64,000 nucleotides of DNA, from contig NZ_CP090976.1 in NCBI RefSeq assembly GCF_021513235.1, forward strand, positions 1,798,001 to 1,862,000, given 5' to 3'. The position numbers and the translations under genes are program-made. Positions 41,278 through 50,068 of this stretch are shown here, one piece after another (within the stretch, counting starts at the first letter, position 1; every line of letters begins with the position of its first letter). This DNA is from Kaistella sp. 97-N-M2 (lineage in GTDB: Bacteria > Bacteroidota > Bacteroidia > Flavobacteriales > Weeksellaceae). The notes beneath the pieces were generated by a model. That model worked only from the letters and a program-made list of their open reading frames with translations, had not been told where the DNA came from and ran no database searches.

Positions 41278-42317
41278 AAAAACAAAATGCTGATTTTCTT
41301 CACGTTGGTAGGAAACTGCTCGATTGGTACCAAATCCACGGCCGCGATTTACCCTTCCGAAAAACCAACGATCCATACAAGATTTGGATCTGCGAAATTA
41401 TTTTTCAGCAAACACGCATCGAACAGGGTTTAAATCATTACCGCAATTTTATCGAACGCTTTCCTACCGTTCAACATTTAGCGGAAGCGGAAATCAACGA
41501 AGTTCTTTTATATTGGAAAGGTTTAGGCTATTATTCCCGCGCTTTAAATCTTCATAAAGCCTCTTTGCAGATCGTTAACGATTTTGAGGGCATATTTCCG
41601 GCAGAATACAATGATATTCTGAGTTTGAAAGGCGTGGGAAAGTACACGGCTGCCGCCATTTCCAGCATCTGTTTTGGGAAGCACATCGCCGCCGTCGATG
41701 GTAATTTTTACCGTGTTTTGTCGCGTGTTTTTGCCGATGATTTCGATATTTCCAACTCCAAAGCTTTCGATTACTTTTCAGTACTTGCCTTAAAGATGAT
41801 GCCCGAAAATGAAGCCGGCCACTTCAACGAAGCCATGATGGATCTCGGTTCCGAAATTTGCAAGCCCAAAAATCCTTTGTGCGGAAGTTGTCCTTTGAAC
41901 GAGGATTGCCTCGCTTTTAATTTGGGTAAAATTCCTTTATTTCCGGTGAAAACCAAAAAAGCAAAACCAACCAGTTTAGAGCTTACGTACTATTTTGTGG
42001 AATACGAAGACCAATTTTTAATCCAACAGCGAAAGGAGGATTTCATCTGGAAAAAACTGTATGAATTTCCAATCGCGGTCCCGGAAGAATTTGAAAGTTA
42101 CGTTTTCGCGGAGAAGGTTGTTTTACATAAACTCACGCATAAAAATCTAACGATCCATATTAAGAAGACCACCTTACCCTCCGCAAAATTGTTCGCCGAT
42201 TTTGCCGCGAAAGAAAATTTCACCATTACGGATTTTGAGGAATCTCATGGCAAATCCTTTCCAAAACCGCTGGAAAATTACCTTTCTTTCCTTTATAAAG
42301 ACATTTATCAGGATTAA
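41268..42317 (+). CDS. mutY: A/G-specific adenine glycosylase
   Basis: A 349-aa base-excision repair enzyme that removes A opposite 8-oxoguanine. The numbering uses the TTG at 41268 as start, since no in-frame ATG or GTG precedes the core. However, this codon overlaps the -7 box, so the true start is uncertain. Helix-hairpin-helix LKGVGKYTAAAI, catalytic E43 (WICEIIFQQTR), D144 (AVDGNFYRVLSR), 4Fe-4S ligands C198, C205, C208 and C214 (CKPKNPLCGSCPLNEDC), and a C-terminal Nudix-like 8-oxoG recognition domain (about 235-349) are present. gldD follows 64 bp downstream. Confidence 0.93.
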   Translation: MKTKKQNADFLHVGRKLLDWYQIHGRDLPFRKTNDPYKIWICEIIFQQTRIEQGLNHYRNFIERFPTVQHLAEAEINEVLLYWKGLGYYSRALNLHKASLQIVNDFEGIFPAEYNDILSLKGVGKYTAAAISSICFGKHIAAVDGNFYRVLSRVFADDFDISNSKAFDYFSVLALKMMPENEAGHFNEAMMDLGSEICKPKNPLCGSCPLNEDCLAFNLGKIPLFPVKTKKAKPTSLELTYYFVEYEDQFLIQQRKEDFIWKKLYEFPIAVPEEFESYVFAEKVVLHKLTHKNLTIHIKKTTLPSAKLFADFAAKENFTITDFEESHGKSFPKPLENYLSFLYKDIYQD

Positions 42318-42381
42318 GATTGGCTTAATTAGGCTTTTTATTCTCTTTTAGTAATCTAAAACTAATTCGTATTTTTGCGCA

Positions 42382-42936
42382 ATGTTTAAAAAACTCCTGA
42401 TCATTTTTTTAGGATTGGCTTTAGTTTCCTGTGCCGAAGAGACGCAGCCGAAACCTTCGGGCGACCTGCGGTTAGAGTATCCGACCGCGAAATATGCAGA
42501 ATTTTCTTCGCCCTGTGATTTTACGTTTGAATATTCCGACTTTGCAAAAATCGAAAATGCGAAAAAGCCGTGCTGGTACTATATTGACTACCCGAAAATG
42601 AAGGCCAAAGTCTTCATCACCTATTTTCCCGTTAAAAACGATCTGGCGCTTCACGTAAAAGAATCGGAGAAGATGGTTTACGAACATACCATCAAGGCAA
42701 GTTCTATCGACACGAAATCGTTCAGTTATCCCGAACGTAAAGTGTATGGAAACTTTTATGAACTTAAAGGACCCACGGCTTCCAATCTGCAGTTCTTCGT
42801 CACAGATTCTACAAGACATTACGTCACAGCCAATTTATATTTCAACTCCAGACCAAAACCAGATTCGCTGGCGCCGGCTGTGGATTATATTAAAAAAGAT
42901 TTGCTCCATTTGATCGACACTTTTGAGTGGAAGTAA
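42382..42936 (+). CDS. gldD: Gliding motility lipoprotein GldD
   Basis: A 184-aa lipoprotein: MFKKLLIIFLGLALVSCAEE with lipobox VSC. GldD motifs include KPSGDLRLEYPTAKYAEF, PCDFTFEYSDF, CWYYIDYPKMKAKVFITYFP and an end in LHLIDTFEWK. GldD is required for gliding and is linked to the type IX secretion machinery in Flavobacterium. A T9SS client (13964-15256) in this window agrees. Promoter TATTTTTG (42370-42377) ends 5 bp before the ATG. Confidence 0.93.
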   Translation: MFKKLLIIFLGLALVSCAEETQPKPSGDLRLEYPTAKYAEFSSPCDFTFEYSDFAKIENAKKPCWYYIDYPKMKAKVFITYFPVKNDLALHVKESEKMVYEHTIKASSIDTKSFSYPERKVYGNFYELKGPTASNLQFFVTDSTRHYVTANLYFNSRPKPDSLAPAVDYIKKDLLHLIDTFEWK

Positions 42937-43042
42937 TCAGATTCACAATTTAAGGCAAAGACGAGAATCATAAGATGGTTTAAAACTTTTAAATAAAAAA
43001 AGAACATTTACAGGGTAACTGCCCATTAATACAATAAAAAAT

Positions 43043-43963
43043 ATGAAATTATTAGTCGTAGGATCGGTTGCATTTGACGCCATTGAAACTCCTTTCGGAA
43101 AAACAGATAAAATTTTAGGTGGTGCTGCAACTTATATCACTTTGGCATCTTCCGTCCTGAATGTAGAATCTGGCATTGTATCGATTGTTGGCGGCGATTT
43201 TCCGCAGTCCGATATGGATATGCTTTCCAGCAGAGGCGTGAACATCGAAGGAATCGAGATCGTAAAAGACGGCAAAACGTTTTTCTGGAGCGGCAAATAT
43301 CACAACGATTTAAATTCCAGAGACACCTTGGTAACAGAAGTGAATGTTTTGGAACATTTTGATCCCAAAATTCCGGAATCCATGCAGGATGCTGAGATTT
43401 TACTGCTCGGAAACCTGCACCCCGGCGTTCAGCTTTCTGTTCTAGAAAAAATGAACACGCGCCCGAAACTGGTTATTTTGGATACCATGAATTTCTGGAT
43501 GGATTCTGCAATGGATATTCTGCTTCAAATGATTGCAAAAACAGATGTGATCAGCATCAACGATGAGGAAGCGAGACAGCTTTCCGGTGAATATTCTTTG
43601 GTGAAAGCCGCGAAAAAGATCCACGAAATGGGTCCGGAATTCGTGATTATTAAAAAAGGAGAACACGGTGCATTGCTTTTTCACGAAGGAAAAATATTTG
43701 CCATCCCCGCGCTTCCGTTAGAAGATGTTTTCGATCCAACAGGCGCCGGAGACACTTTCGCCGGAGGTTTTGCCGCCTATTTGGCGAAAAAGGAAGATTT
43801 CAGTTTCGAGAATATGAAATCTGCTTTAATCGTAGGTTCGGCAATGGCATCTTTTACGGTTGAAAAATTCGGAACCGAAAGACTACAGGAAATCACAGAA
43901 AAGGAATTGGTGGCGCGAATTCAAAATTTTAAAGAATTAACCACTTTCGAGGTAAAAGTTTAA
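43043..43963 (+). CDS. PfkB-family carbohydrate kinase
   Basis: A 306-aa ribokinase-fold sugar or nucleoside kinase. It starts MKLLVVGSVAFDAIETPFG, with the substrate loop in ILGGAATYITLASSVLN. PfkB motif 2 is DPTGAGDTFAGGFAAYL (catalytic Asp about residue 237 in GAGD), and motif 1 stands earlier around the anion hole. Length and motif order are typical. The sugar acted on (ribose, fructose, adenosine) cannot be told. It stands alone, 106 bp after gldD. Confidence 0.9.
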   Translation: MKLLVVGSVAFDAIETPFGKTDKILGGAATYITLASSVLNVESGIVSIVGGDFPQSDMDMLSSRGVNIEGIEIVKDGKTFFWSGKYHNDLNSRDTLVTEVNVLEHFDPKIPESMQDAEILLLGNLHPGVQLSVLEKMNTRPKLVILDTMNFWMDSAMDILLQMIAKTDVISINDEEARQLSGEYSLVKAAKKIHEMGPEFVIIKKGEHGALLFHEGKIFAIPALPLEDVFDPTGAGDTFAGGFAAYLAKKEDFSFENMKSALIVGSAMASFTVEKFGTERLQEITEKELVARIQNFKELTTFEVKV

Positions 43964-44035
43964 CTTTTGGCCCGGCCCTTCATCTCATATTCTTATCAAT
44001 CCAATTAATTTTCATCTTATAAAGAAGACGGACTT

Positions 44036-45865
44036 ATGAAAAAATTATTTGCTATCGCCTTACTGGCCGCTTTGGGCAATCCCCTGTCTGCGCAGTACAT
44101 GATCATCGGAAAAGACAGCATTTCTCTGGCTGATTTCAAAAAAGAATATCAGTACGGTCTGGAAAATAACGGAATCGAAAAAACACTCAGCGCGACACAG
44201 GATTTCCTTTTGCTTCAGCAGTTTGCAGCACAGAAAAAAATAGATACCACTGCCGCCTTCCGGGAGAAAATGAATGAGAGAGAAGGCGAATTGCGGTCGA
44301 AGTTTTTTTATCCGAAAGAAGTCATCAATCCCGTCCTGAACGGCTATATGAAGGATAATCAAACCGAAAAGGAAGTTCAGGTGTTCATCGTTCCAAAAGC
44401 CGCGGGAGACACGAATAATTATCTGCAGATTTACAACGACGTTAAGGCAGGGAAAATAACGATGGACGACGCGATTACCAAATATACGAAGGGAAACCCG
44501 AAAGCCCTTTTTATTAAACCCGGAAGTGTGGACAATGATCTTTACGCAGAAATAAAAGCAGTGCCCAATAATTCTTACACCAAATTCTTCGACAACACGG
44601 GTTTTGTTGCCTTCGCAAAGGTTTTAAATTCCCGCCCAAGCTTAGGATACATGATTTTCGGAACCATTTCCTATCCGAAAGACGCCAATTCCGAAGCCAC
44701 GAAAGCCAAGATTTATACCGATCTCAAAGCCGGCAAAAGTTTTCAGGATGTTGCCAAATTATACGGAGCGAATGATCACGAAAAGCAAAACGGCGGCGTG
44801 GTTATGGGTTCTCCGACGCTTCCGAATGAGGTTTATGCTTTGTTTCAGGGCAAAAAAGCAGGTTATTATACGCCCGAACCGATTCTTTTCGGCGAGAGCT
44901 ATTTTATTTTTAACATTTATAATGTAGAGCCTTATGTTTTGACGGATAAAAACAGAGAGTTTTTTCTGAGAGATTTAAACAGCGCTCTCTACGGAGAAGT
45001 TCTGCAGGATAAAATGATTGCTTATCTTAAATCGGATCCTACTTATAAAGAGTTTCCGGACTATCAAAATGTGAAGAAATCCTATGCGAATTTTGCGCAG
45101 GCGAAGGACAACGCGGTACTTTATCAGTATAGAAATCACAAAACAACGGTGGCTGATCTGAAAAAAATCATCGGCGATAAAAAAGCGGAAGCCGAAAAAT
45201 TAAGTCCGGCTTTTTGGAGCGATGCGATCGAGGGCGTAAACAGGCAGGATCTTCTAAGTTTTTACAGTGAAGATTTTCCGCAGCAGAAGGACATTCGGGC
45301 CCAGATGAACGAATTTAAAAAAGGACTTTATTCCGACTACGTTTTTTCGAAATATTTAAATGAAGAAGTAGCCAAACATCCCGAATGGTTAACCGAATAC
45401 TACAATAAAAACAAAAATAAGTTTATGTGGGGCAACCGTGCGGAAGGTCGGGTAGCCATTATCGCGGACGAAAGCCTCAATAAAGAAATTGAAAAAGGCA
45501 TTAAAGATCCCAAAAACTGGGAGGTGCTGAAAGCCAAATATTACGGCAAACTCAACGATAAAAAACAAGTGCTCGTGAACTTCGAAAAAGGCGAAATGTC
45601 CGAAGATGCAGAGGTTTTCACGAAATACAAAGTGCCGTTCAAACCGGGCGTTCATCAAACAAAAATGGAAGCACGCTCCTTGGTGATCGCCATCGACAAA
45701 ATTCTTCCGCCGATGCAAATGACGCAAACTGAAGCGGCAGATCTTTTGAAAGATGCCGTAACCGAAGAAAAACTTCAGGAAATAATTAATCAACAGAAAG
45801 CCCGCACACAAATCACCATTCAGCCGCAATTCCGTCAGGATTTGGAAAAGAATTTTAAGAAATAA
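44036..45865 (+). CDS. Periplasmic peptidylprolyl isomerase, SurA/PrsA-like multi-domain
   Basis: A 609-aa exported protein. Signal peptide MKKLFAIALLAALGNPLSAQ; N-terminal chaperone helices (about residues 20-115; FKKEYQYGLENNGIEKTLSA). One parvulin-type rotamase region is visible about residues 205-300 (SLGYMIFGTISYP..., GAN(D)...GGVVMGSPTLPNEVYALF). A second, poorly conserved, stretch follows. It likely helps outer-membrane or periplasmic protein folding together with the next gene, 65 bp downstream. Both are on the same strand and may be one unit. Confidence 0.88.
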   Translation: MKKLFAIALLAALGNPLSAQYMIIGKDSISLADFKKEYQYGLENNGIEKTLSATQDFLLLQQFAAQKKIDTTAAFREKMNEREGELRSKFFYPKEVINPVLNGYMKDNQTEKEVQVFIVPKAAGDTNNYLQIYNDVKAGKITMDDAITKYTKGNPKALFIKPGSVDNDLYAEIKAVPNNSYTKFFDNTGFVAFAKVLNSRPSLGYMIFGTISYPKDANSEATKAKIYTDLKAGKSFQDVAKLYGANDHEKQNGGVVMGSPTLPNEVYALFQGKKAGYYTPEPILFGESYFIFNIYNVEPYVLTDKNREFFLRDLNSALYGEVLQDKMIAYLKSDPTYKEFPDYQNVKKSYANFAQAKDNAVLYQYRNHKTTVADLKKIIGDKKAEAEKLSPAFWSDAIEGVNRQDLLSFYSEDFPQQKDIRAQMNEFKKGLYSDYVFSKYLNEEVAKHPEWLTEYYNKNKNKFMWGNRAEGRVAIIADESLNKEIEKGIKDPKNWEVLKAKYYGKLNDKKQVLVNFEKGEMSEDAEVFTKYKVPFKPGVHQTKMEARSLVIAIDKILPPMQMTQTEAADLLKDAVTEEKLQEIINQQKARTQITIQPQFRQDLEKNFKK

Positions 45866-45902
45866 TTATAATAAAAAATGCAGGTTATATCGTGGAGAAT
45901 GA

Positions 45903-45910
45903 TAATTTTG
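45903..45910 (+). promoter_or_regulatory. TAnnTTTG -7 element upstream of surA-like gene
   Basis: TAATTTTG, 20 bp before the ATG at 45931. No TTG at the expected -33 distance was seen. Confidence 0.35.
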
Positions 45911-45930
45911 CAAATCGTTAAAAAACCAAT

Positions 45931-47298
45931 ATGAATAAGAATATAAAATTCGTCCTACTTTTTTCTTTTGTTTTTTCCTTTTTTGGGGTTAAAATGAATG
46001 CACAGCTCAAAACGGGCGACTTGGTTGATGGTATTGCAGTGGTGGTAGGCGACGAAATTATCCTGGAATCCGACATTGAGGATCAGGCGAATTTCTCAAA
46101 ACAACAAGGTGCAGATGTATCGAACAGATGCGAATTTATCGAAGGCATCATCAGCAACAAACTTCTTATTTACGAAGCCAAACGCGATACTTTAATTGAA
46201 AACCGTTCGGCGGCGCTGAAAGAAAACGCCAATCAAAAATACACCCAGATTTTGGGCCAGTTTCCGGATGAAAGAACCATGTTGTCCACGTACAAATTCC
46301 GTACTTCTTTCGAAATGAAAAACGCCATCGAAAAAATTGACAGCGATAATTATTACGGACAAAGCAAATATGGCAGAATTACCGATAAAGCCGATGTTAC
46401 GCCCAATGAGGTAACCGATTTTTTCAACACCTTCAAACAGCAGCTTCCGGAAGTGAAAGACGAGGTAAGTTTATCCCAAATCTCCATGTATCCGAAATTA
46501 ACGGATGCGCATAAAAACGAAATTATTGCAAGACTCAATAAAATTAAAGCCGATATTTTAGCCGGCGAAACCTTCGAGAGCCAGGCCAGAATTTACTCCG
46601 AAGATCCGGGTTCTGCCTCCAACGGCGGGTTATATACCAATATTTCCAAAGGAAAAATGGTAAAACCTTTCGAGGCAGCCGCACTCAATCTGCAGGAAGG
46701 CGAAATGTCCGATCCTGTAGAATCCGATTTCGGCTATCACCTTATTCAGCTCGTGAAAAAGAGCGGTAAAAATTACGATGCGCGCCACATTCTGTTGAAA
46801 GCAGAACCCAACGAAGCGGAAATCGCCACGGCGAAAAAAGAACTCGACAGCATCAGAACTTTAATTATCGACGGTAAAATGACCTTTAAAGAAGCGGCCT
46901 TCCGTTTCTCCGATGATAAAAAAACCAAATTCAACGCCGGTGTTCTAACCGCAGAAGACGGCAGCGACAGACTTGAAAAACTGAACCTTCCGCCAACCAT
47001 TGCTTATCAGATTGCTGGTTTAAATGTGGGCGACACCACCGATGTTTTTACGGACACCGTGCCACAGGACCGAAAAATTGTTTCCATCATCAAAGTCGAT
47101 GGCGTTATTGCGGCGCACCAATTGGATATCGCGACGGATTACGACCGCATCAAGCAAATGGCGCTCAACAAAAAGAAAAACGAAATGGTCGAAAAATTTG
47201 TGAAAGAAAAGTTGCCAAACACTTTTATCTCCATCAACGACCGCTATAAAGACTGTGTTTTCAAAACCGACTGGCGAAAAAGCACCGAAACCAAATAA
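45931..47298 (+). CDS. surA: Periplasmic chaperone / peptidylprolyl isomerase, SurA-like
   Basis: A 455-aa protein. The signal region (residues 1-25, ending MNAQ) is followed by a SurA N-domain, which begins LKTGDLVDGIAVVVGDEIIL (family hallmark). Two parvulin domains follow: VSLSQISMYPKLTDAHKNEI with FGYHLIQLVKK, and DARHILLKAEPNEAEIATAKK with IVSIIKVDG. This is the closest match to SurA here. It ushers outer-membrane proteins through the periplasm. A strong terminator follows at 47303-47332. Paired with the 44036-45865 isomerase. Confidence 0.93.
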   Translation: MNKNIKFVLLFSFVFSFFGVKMNAQLKTGDLVDGIAVVVGDEIILESDIEDQANFSKQQGADVSNRCEFIEGIISNKLLIYEAKRDTLIENRSAALKENANQKYTQILGQFPDERTMLSTYKFRTSFEMKNAIEKIDSDNYYGQSKYGRITDKADVTPNEVTDFFNTFKQQLPEVKDEVSLSQISMYPKLTDAHKNEIIARLNKIKADILAGETFESQARIYSEDPGSASNGGLYTNISKGKMVKPFEAAALNLQEGEMSDPVESDFGYHLIQLVKKSGKNYDARHILLKAEPNEAEIATAKKELDSIRTLIIDGKMTFKEAAFRFSDDKKTKFNAGVLTAEDGSDRLEKLNLPPTIAYQIAGLNVGDTTDVFTDTVPQDRKIVSIIKVDGVIAAHQLDIATDYDRIKQMALNKKKNEMVEKFVKEKLPNTFISINDRYKDCVFKTDWRKSTETK

Positions 47299-47302
47299 AT
47301 TA

Positions 47303-47332
47303 AAATCTCTGCCCCGCGCAGAGATTTTTTTT
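47303..47332 (+). terminator. Rho-independent terminator after surA-like gene
   Basis: AAATCTCTGC-CCC-GCGCAGAGATTT stem followed by a T-run, 5 bp after the stop codon. Confidence 0.85.
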
Positions 47333-47428
47333 GTCTCCAACGAGTAAAAAAGCTTTTGCAAGAAAAAATACCAAAATGCAAGTGCTGTTTTTTAGGAGCA
47401 ACGAAATTCTCAATTCTCCGAAAAACCG

Positions 47429-47500
47429 TACCCGCTTTCATTCCAATCTTTTTCTTTTTTTGAGAAAAAGAAAAAGGATTTTCCCTTCAATCGGGGCTGG
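47429..47500 (-). repeat. Copy of the conserved-end, variable-centre intergenic element
   Basis: Plus strand reads ACCCGCTTTCATTCCAATC, a hairpin CTTTTTCTTTTTTTGAGAAAAAGAAAAAG, then GGATTTTCCCTTCAATCGGGGCTGG. Its ends match the element at 4675-4758 in inverted orientation. The central arms TTTTTCTTTTT and AGAAAAAGAAAAA pair. Confidence 0.75.
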
Positions 47501-47637
47501 AATTTCAGGTAGTTTTTCTTCCCCTAATAACCAGTTGCGGAAATTGCTACAAAATATTTTCCGGGGTTTTTTGGCATCATTCATTTCAAAATTGTTTAAA
47601 TTTATCCCGCTTAACAATTAATGACGCCGAAATAGAT

Positions 47638-47979
47638 ATGGAACAACTGAACGATCTCGAATTTGAACTTTTGCAGGGTTTGCTTCTAAAATATCCCTCC
47701 TTAAAATCGCATCTTCCATATCTGCAGGTTAAAGATCGTACGGTTACGAAAACCGGACTGACTGTAGATTTCGAATACCTAAATTTTGATGAAGCAATCA
47801 CTTTCGAAGATATTAATGCCCTTTTTAGCGCTGGCGAAAACATTGAAATGAAAGGTTTGAAGCAAGGTTTAGGCTATGTGATCGATATCACCGACGGTAA
47901 AATTTCTTACCTGGAATTCGTAACGTACGGCGAAACCTGGAACGGAAAAGCCGGTTCTTATAAAATTGTCAAAACGTAA
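47638..47979 (+). CDS. Hypothetical protein
   Basis: A 113-aa cytoplasmic protein without signal, TM segments or cysteine motifs. It begins MEQLNDLEFELLQGLLLKYP and carries SLKSHLPYLQVKDRTVTKTG, then beta-rich segments (TDGKISYLEFVTYGETWNGK) and ends SYKIVKT. It is compact and plausible as a small single-domain protein. I recognise no family. The FMN oxidoreductase gene follows 92 bp downstream. Confidence 0.65.
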   Translation: MEQLNDLEFELLQGLLLKYPSLKSHLPYLQVKDRTVTKTGLTVDFEYLNFDEAITFEDINALFSAGENIEMKGLKQGLGYVIDITDGKISYLEFVTYGETWNGKAGSYKIVKT

Positions 47980-48071
47980 ACTTTCTGAAGACAGAGTGCG
48001 AAAAGTGCCTTTCTTTCGGAAAATGCGCACCGTTATTTTTTCCTTTTCCCCGAAATAATTAAATTTACGCA

Positions 48072-49061
48072 ATGAGCAATTTTTTAGATTTTGGGGTCGC
48101 CAAAAAAATGAAAGAAGTAGAAGATCAAAAAACCAGTATCACCGGTTTGTTTGGCATTAAATATCCCATTATTCAGGGCGGAATGATTTGGCATTCCGGG
48201 TGGCGCCTGGCTTCTGCGGTTTCCAATAACGGCGGGTTGGGATTAATTGGTTCTGCAAGCATGTATCCCGATATTCTGCGCGAAAATATTCAGAAATGCA
48301 AACAGGCTACAGATAAACCTTTTGGTGTCAATATTGCTTTACTGTACCCGAATTTGGAAGAAATTATTCAGATCATCCTGGAGGAAAAAGTAAAGATTGT
48401 TTTCACCTCCGCCGGAAGTCCAAAAACCTACACCGAAATTTTACAGAAAGAAGGCCTGAAAGTAGCTCACGTGGTTTCCTCCACCAAATTTGCGGTGAAA
48501 TGTGAAGATGCCGGCGTTGATGCCATCGTTGCGGAAGGTTTCGAAGCCGGCGGGCATAACGGTCGTGATGAAACCACAACTTTTTGCCTGATTCCAAACG
48601 TTAAGAAACATATTTCAAAACCCTTAATCGCTGCGGGTGGAATCGCCTTGGGTTCGCAGATGAAAGCCGCCATGATTCTCGGTGCAGACGGCGTTCAGAT
48701 CGGGTCCCGCTTTGCGGCAACCCTGGAAGCAAGTTCTCACGAGAACTGGAAAAACAAAATCATTTCCCTTGGGGAAGGCGACACGCATTTAACCTTGAAA
48801 GAACTTGCGCCCGTGCGCATGGTGAAAAATAAATTTTACCACGATTTAGAAAATCTTTACGAAACCGGCAGAAATGTAGAAGCTTTGAAAGAAACCCTCG
48901 GCAGAGCGCGGTCGAAAAAAGGCATGTTCGAAGGTGATTTGGAAGAAGGTGAACTGGAGATCGGCCAGGTTTCGGCTTTAATCGACGAAATTTTACCTGT
49001 AGAAAAGGTCTTCGAAAATTTACTGAGAGAATATCGTGCGGCTTCCGTGCTGGAAATTTAA
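48072..49061 (+). CDS. Nitronate monooxygenase / FMN-dependent NAD(P)H oxidoreductase family
   Basis: A 329-aa TIM-barrel flavoenzyme. Motifs: FGIKYPIIQGGMIWHSGWRL, NNGGLGLIGSASMY, GVNIALLYPN, the FMN phosphate area FEAGGHNGRDETTTFCLIPNVKK and IAAGGIALGSQMKAAMILGADGVQIGSRFA. The group contains nitronate monooxygenases, which oxidise alkyl nitronates, and FabK-type enoyl-ACP reductases. FabK carries a Ca/monovalent cation site that I cannot confirm. The former family name is safer. It precedes the large tandem-repeat block. Confidence 0.9.
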   Translation: MSNFLDFGVAKKMKEVEDQKTSITGLFGIKYPIIQGGMIWHSGWRLASAVSNNGGLGLIGSASMYPDILRENIQKCKQATDKPFGVNIALLYPNLEEIIQIILEEKVKIVFTSAGSPKTYTEILQKEGLKVAHVVSSTKFAVKCEDAGVDAIVAEGFEAGGHNGRDETTTFCLIPNVKKHISKPLIAAGGIALGSQMKAAMILGADGVQIGSRFAATLEASSHENWKNKIISLGEGDTHLTLKELAPVRMVKNKFYHDLENLYETGRNVEALKETLGRARSKKGMFEGDLEEGELEIGQVSALIDEILPVEKVFENLLREYRAASVLEI

Positions 49062-50068
49062 CCACAAAGTCACAAAAGCTTTCTGAATTTTTAGTGTAAT
49101 GCATTCAATTTCCGAAGGAAATCTTAATTCCCTTAATTTCTTCATCAAAAACTTAATGGTTTAAGTTTTTTTCAACCACAAAGTCACAAAAGTCTTAATC
49201 ATTAAAGTTGCGGCAAATCTCGAACATTTCCGGTCAAGATGTTCAGCAAAAATCTTAATCACCTTAATATCTTAATGGTTTAATCACAAATAGTTTAACC
49301 ACATTAGTCACAGAAGTTTTCGCTTTCTAAGTTTTAAAAGATCACATTAGCTATGGTCACTTTAAGTTAATGCATTCAATTTCCGAACGAAATCTTAATT
49401 ACCTTAACTCCTTCACCAAAAACTTAATGGTTAAAGTTTTTTTCAACCACAAAAGTCACAAAAGTTTTCTGAAAGACGATGAAACTTCGCGTCAGAAATG
49501 TTTCAGCAAAAATCTTATCACCTTAATATCTTAATGGTTCAATTACAAACTGTTTAACCACATTAATCACAGAAGTTTTCGCTTTCTAAAATTTTAAAAG
49601 ATTACAAATAATTCTCAGCTTTTTGTGTAAAGCATATAATTTCCGAAGGAAATCTTAATTCCCTTAACTCCTTTATCAAAAACTTAATGGTTAAAGTTTT
49701 TTTCAACCACAAAAGTCACAAAATTTTTCTGAAAGACCATGAAACTTCGCGTTAGAAATGTTTCAACAAAAATCTTAATCACCTTAATATCTTAATGGTT
49801 CAATTACAAACTGTTTAACCACATTAGTCACAGAAGTTTTTGCTTTCTAAAGTTTTAAAAGATCACATTAGCTTCGGTCACTTTAAGTTAATGCATTCAA
49901 TTTCCGAAGGAAATCTCAATTCCCTTAATTCCTTCCAAAAACTTAATGGTTAAAGTTTTTTTCAACCACAAAAGTCACAAAAGCTTAAAAATTTTCTGGA
50001 ATAACCTTTTTTCCGCTCCCCACTTTAACCTATCTTATTTCTCCCCATCCAACGTGCAAATCGTTCCG
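49062..50068. other. 1-kb intergenic region, mostly tandem repeats
   Basis: After the oxidoreductase stop, about 0.9 kb is low-complexity, A/T-rich tandem repeat (see 49097-49982); the last about 85 bp precede the DUF1800 gene. No coding frame of credible composition lies within. Confidence 0.7.
49097..49982 (+). repeat. About 265-bp tandem repeat, three copies and a partial fourth
   Basis: The landmark GCATTCAATTTCCGAAGGAAATC (GCATATAATT in copy 3) starts at about 49101, 49372, 49632 and 49893: periods 271, 260 and 261 bp. Each copy also has CTTAATGGTT(A/T)AAGTTTTTTTCAACCAC, AAAGTCACAAAAG, CACCTTAATATCTTAATGG and TTTAACCACATTAGTCACAG. Copies differ by scattered substitutions and small indels. 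The fourth ends at AACCACAAAAGTCACAAAAG, inside what would be a spurious N-terminal extension of the DUF1800 gene. Confidence 0.85.

Larger units (their letters stand above)
47299..47637. other. Intergenic region with terminator and variable-centre repeat
   Basis: A 339-bp stretch with the surA terminator (47303-47332), the inverted repeat element (47429-47500) and the promoter region of the next small gene. No coding frame with family features. Confidence 0.5.

Noticed and set aside
49946-50068. Long N-terminal extension of the DUF1800 protein
   Set aside because: The added 41 residues are mainly translated tandem repeat (VFFNHKSHKSLK) and have no family similarity; ATG 50069 gives the standard start.
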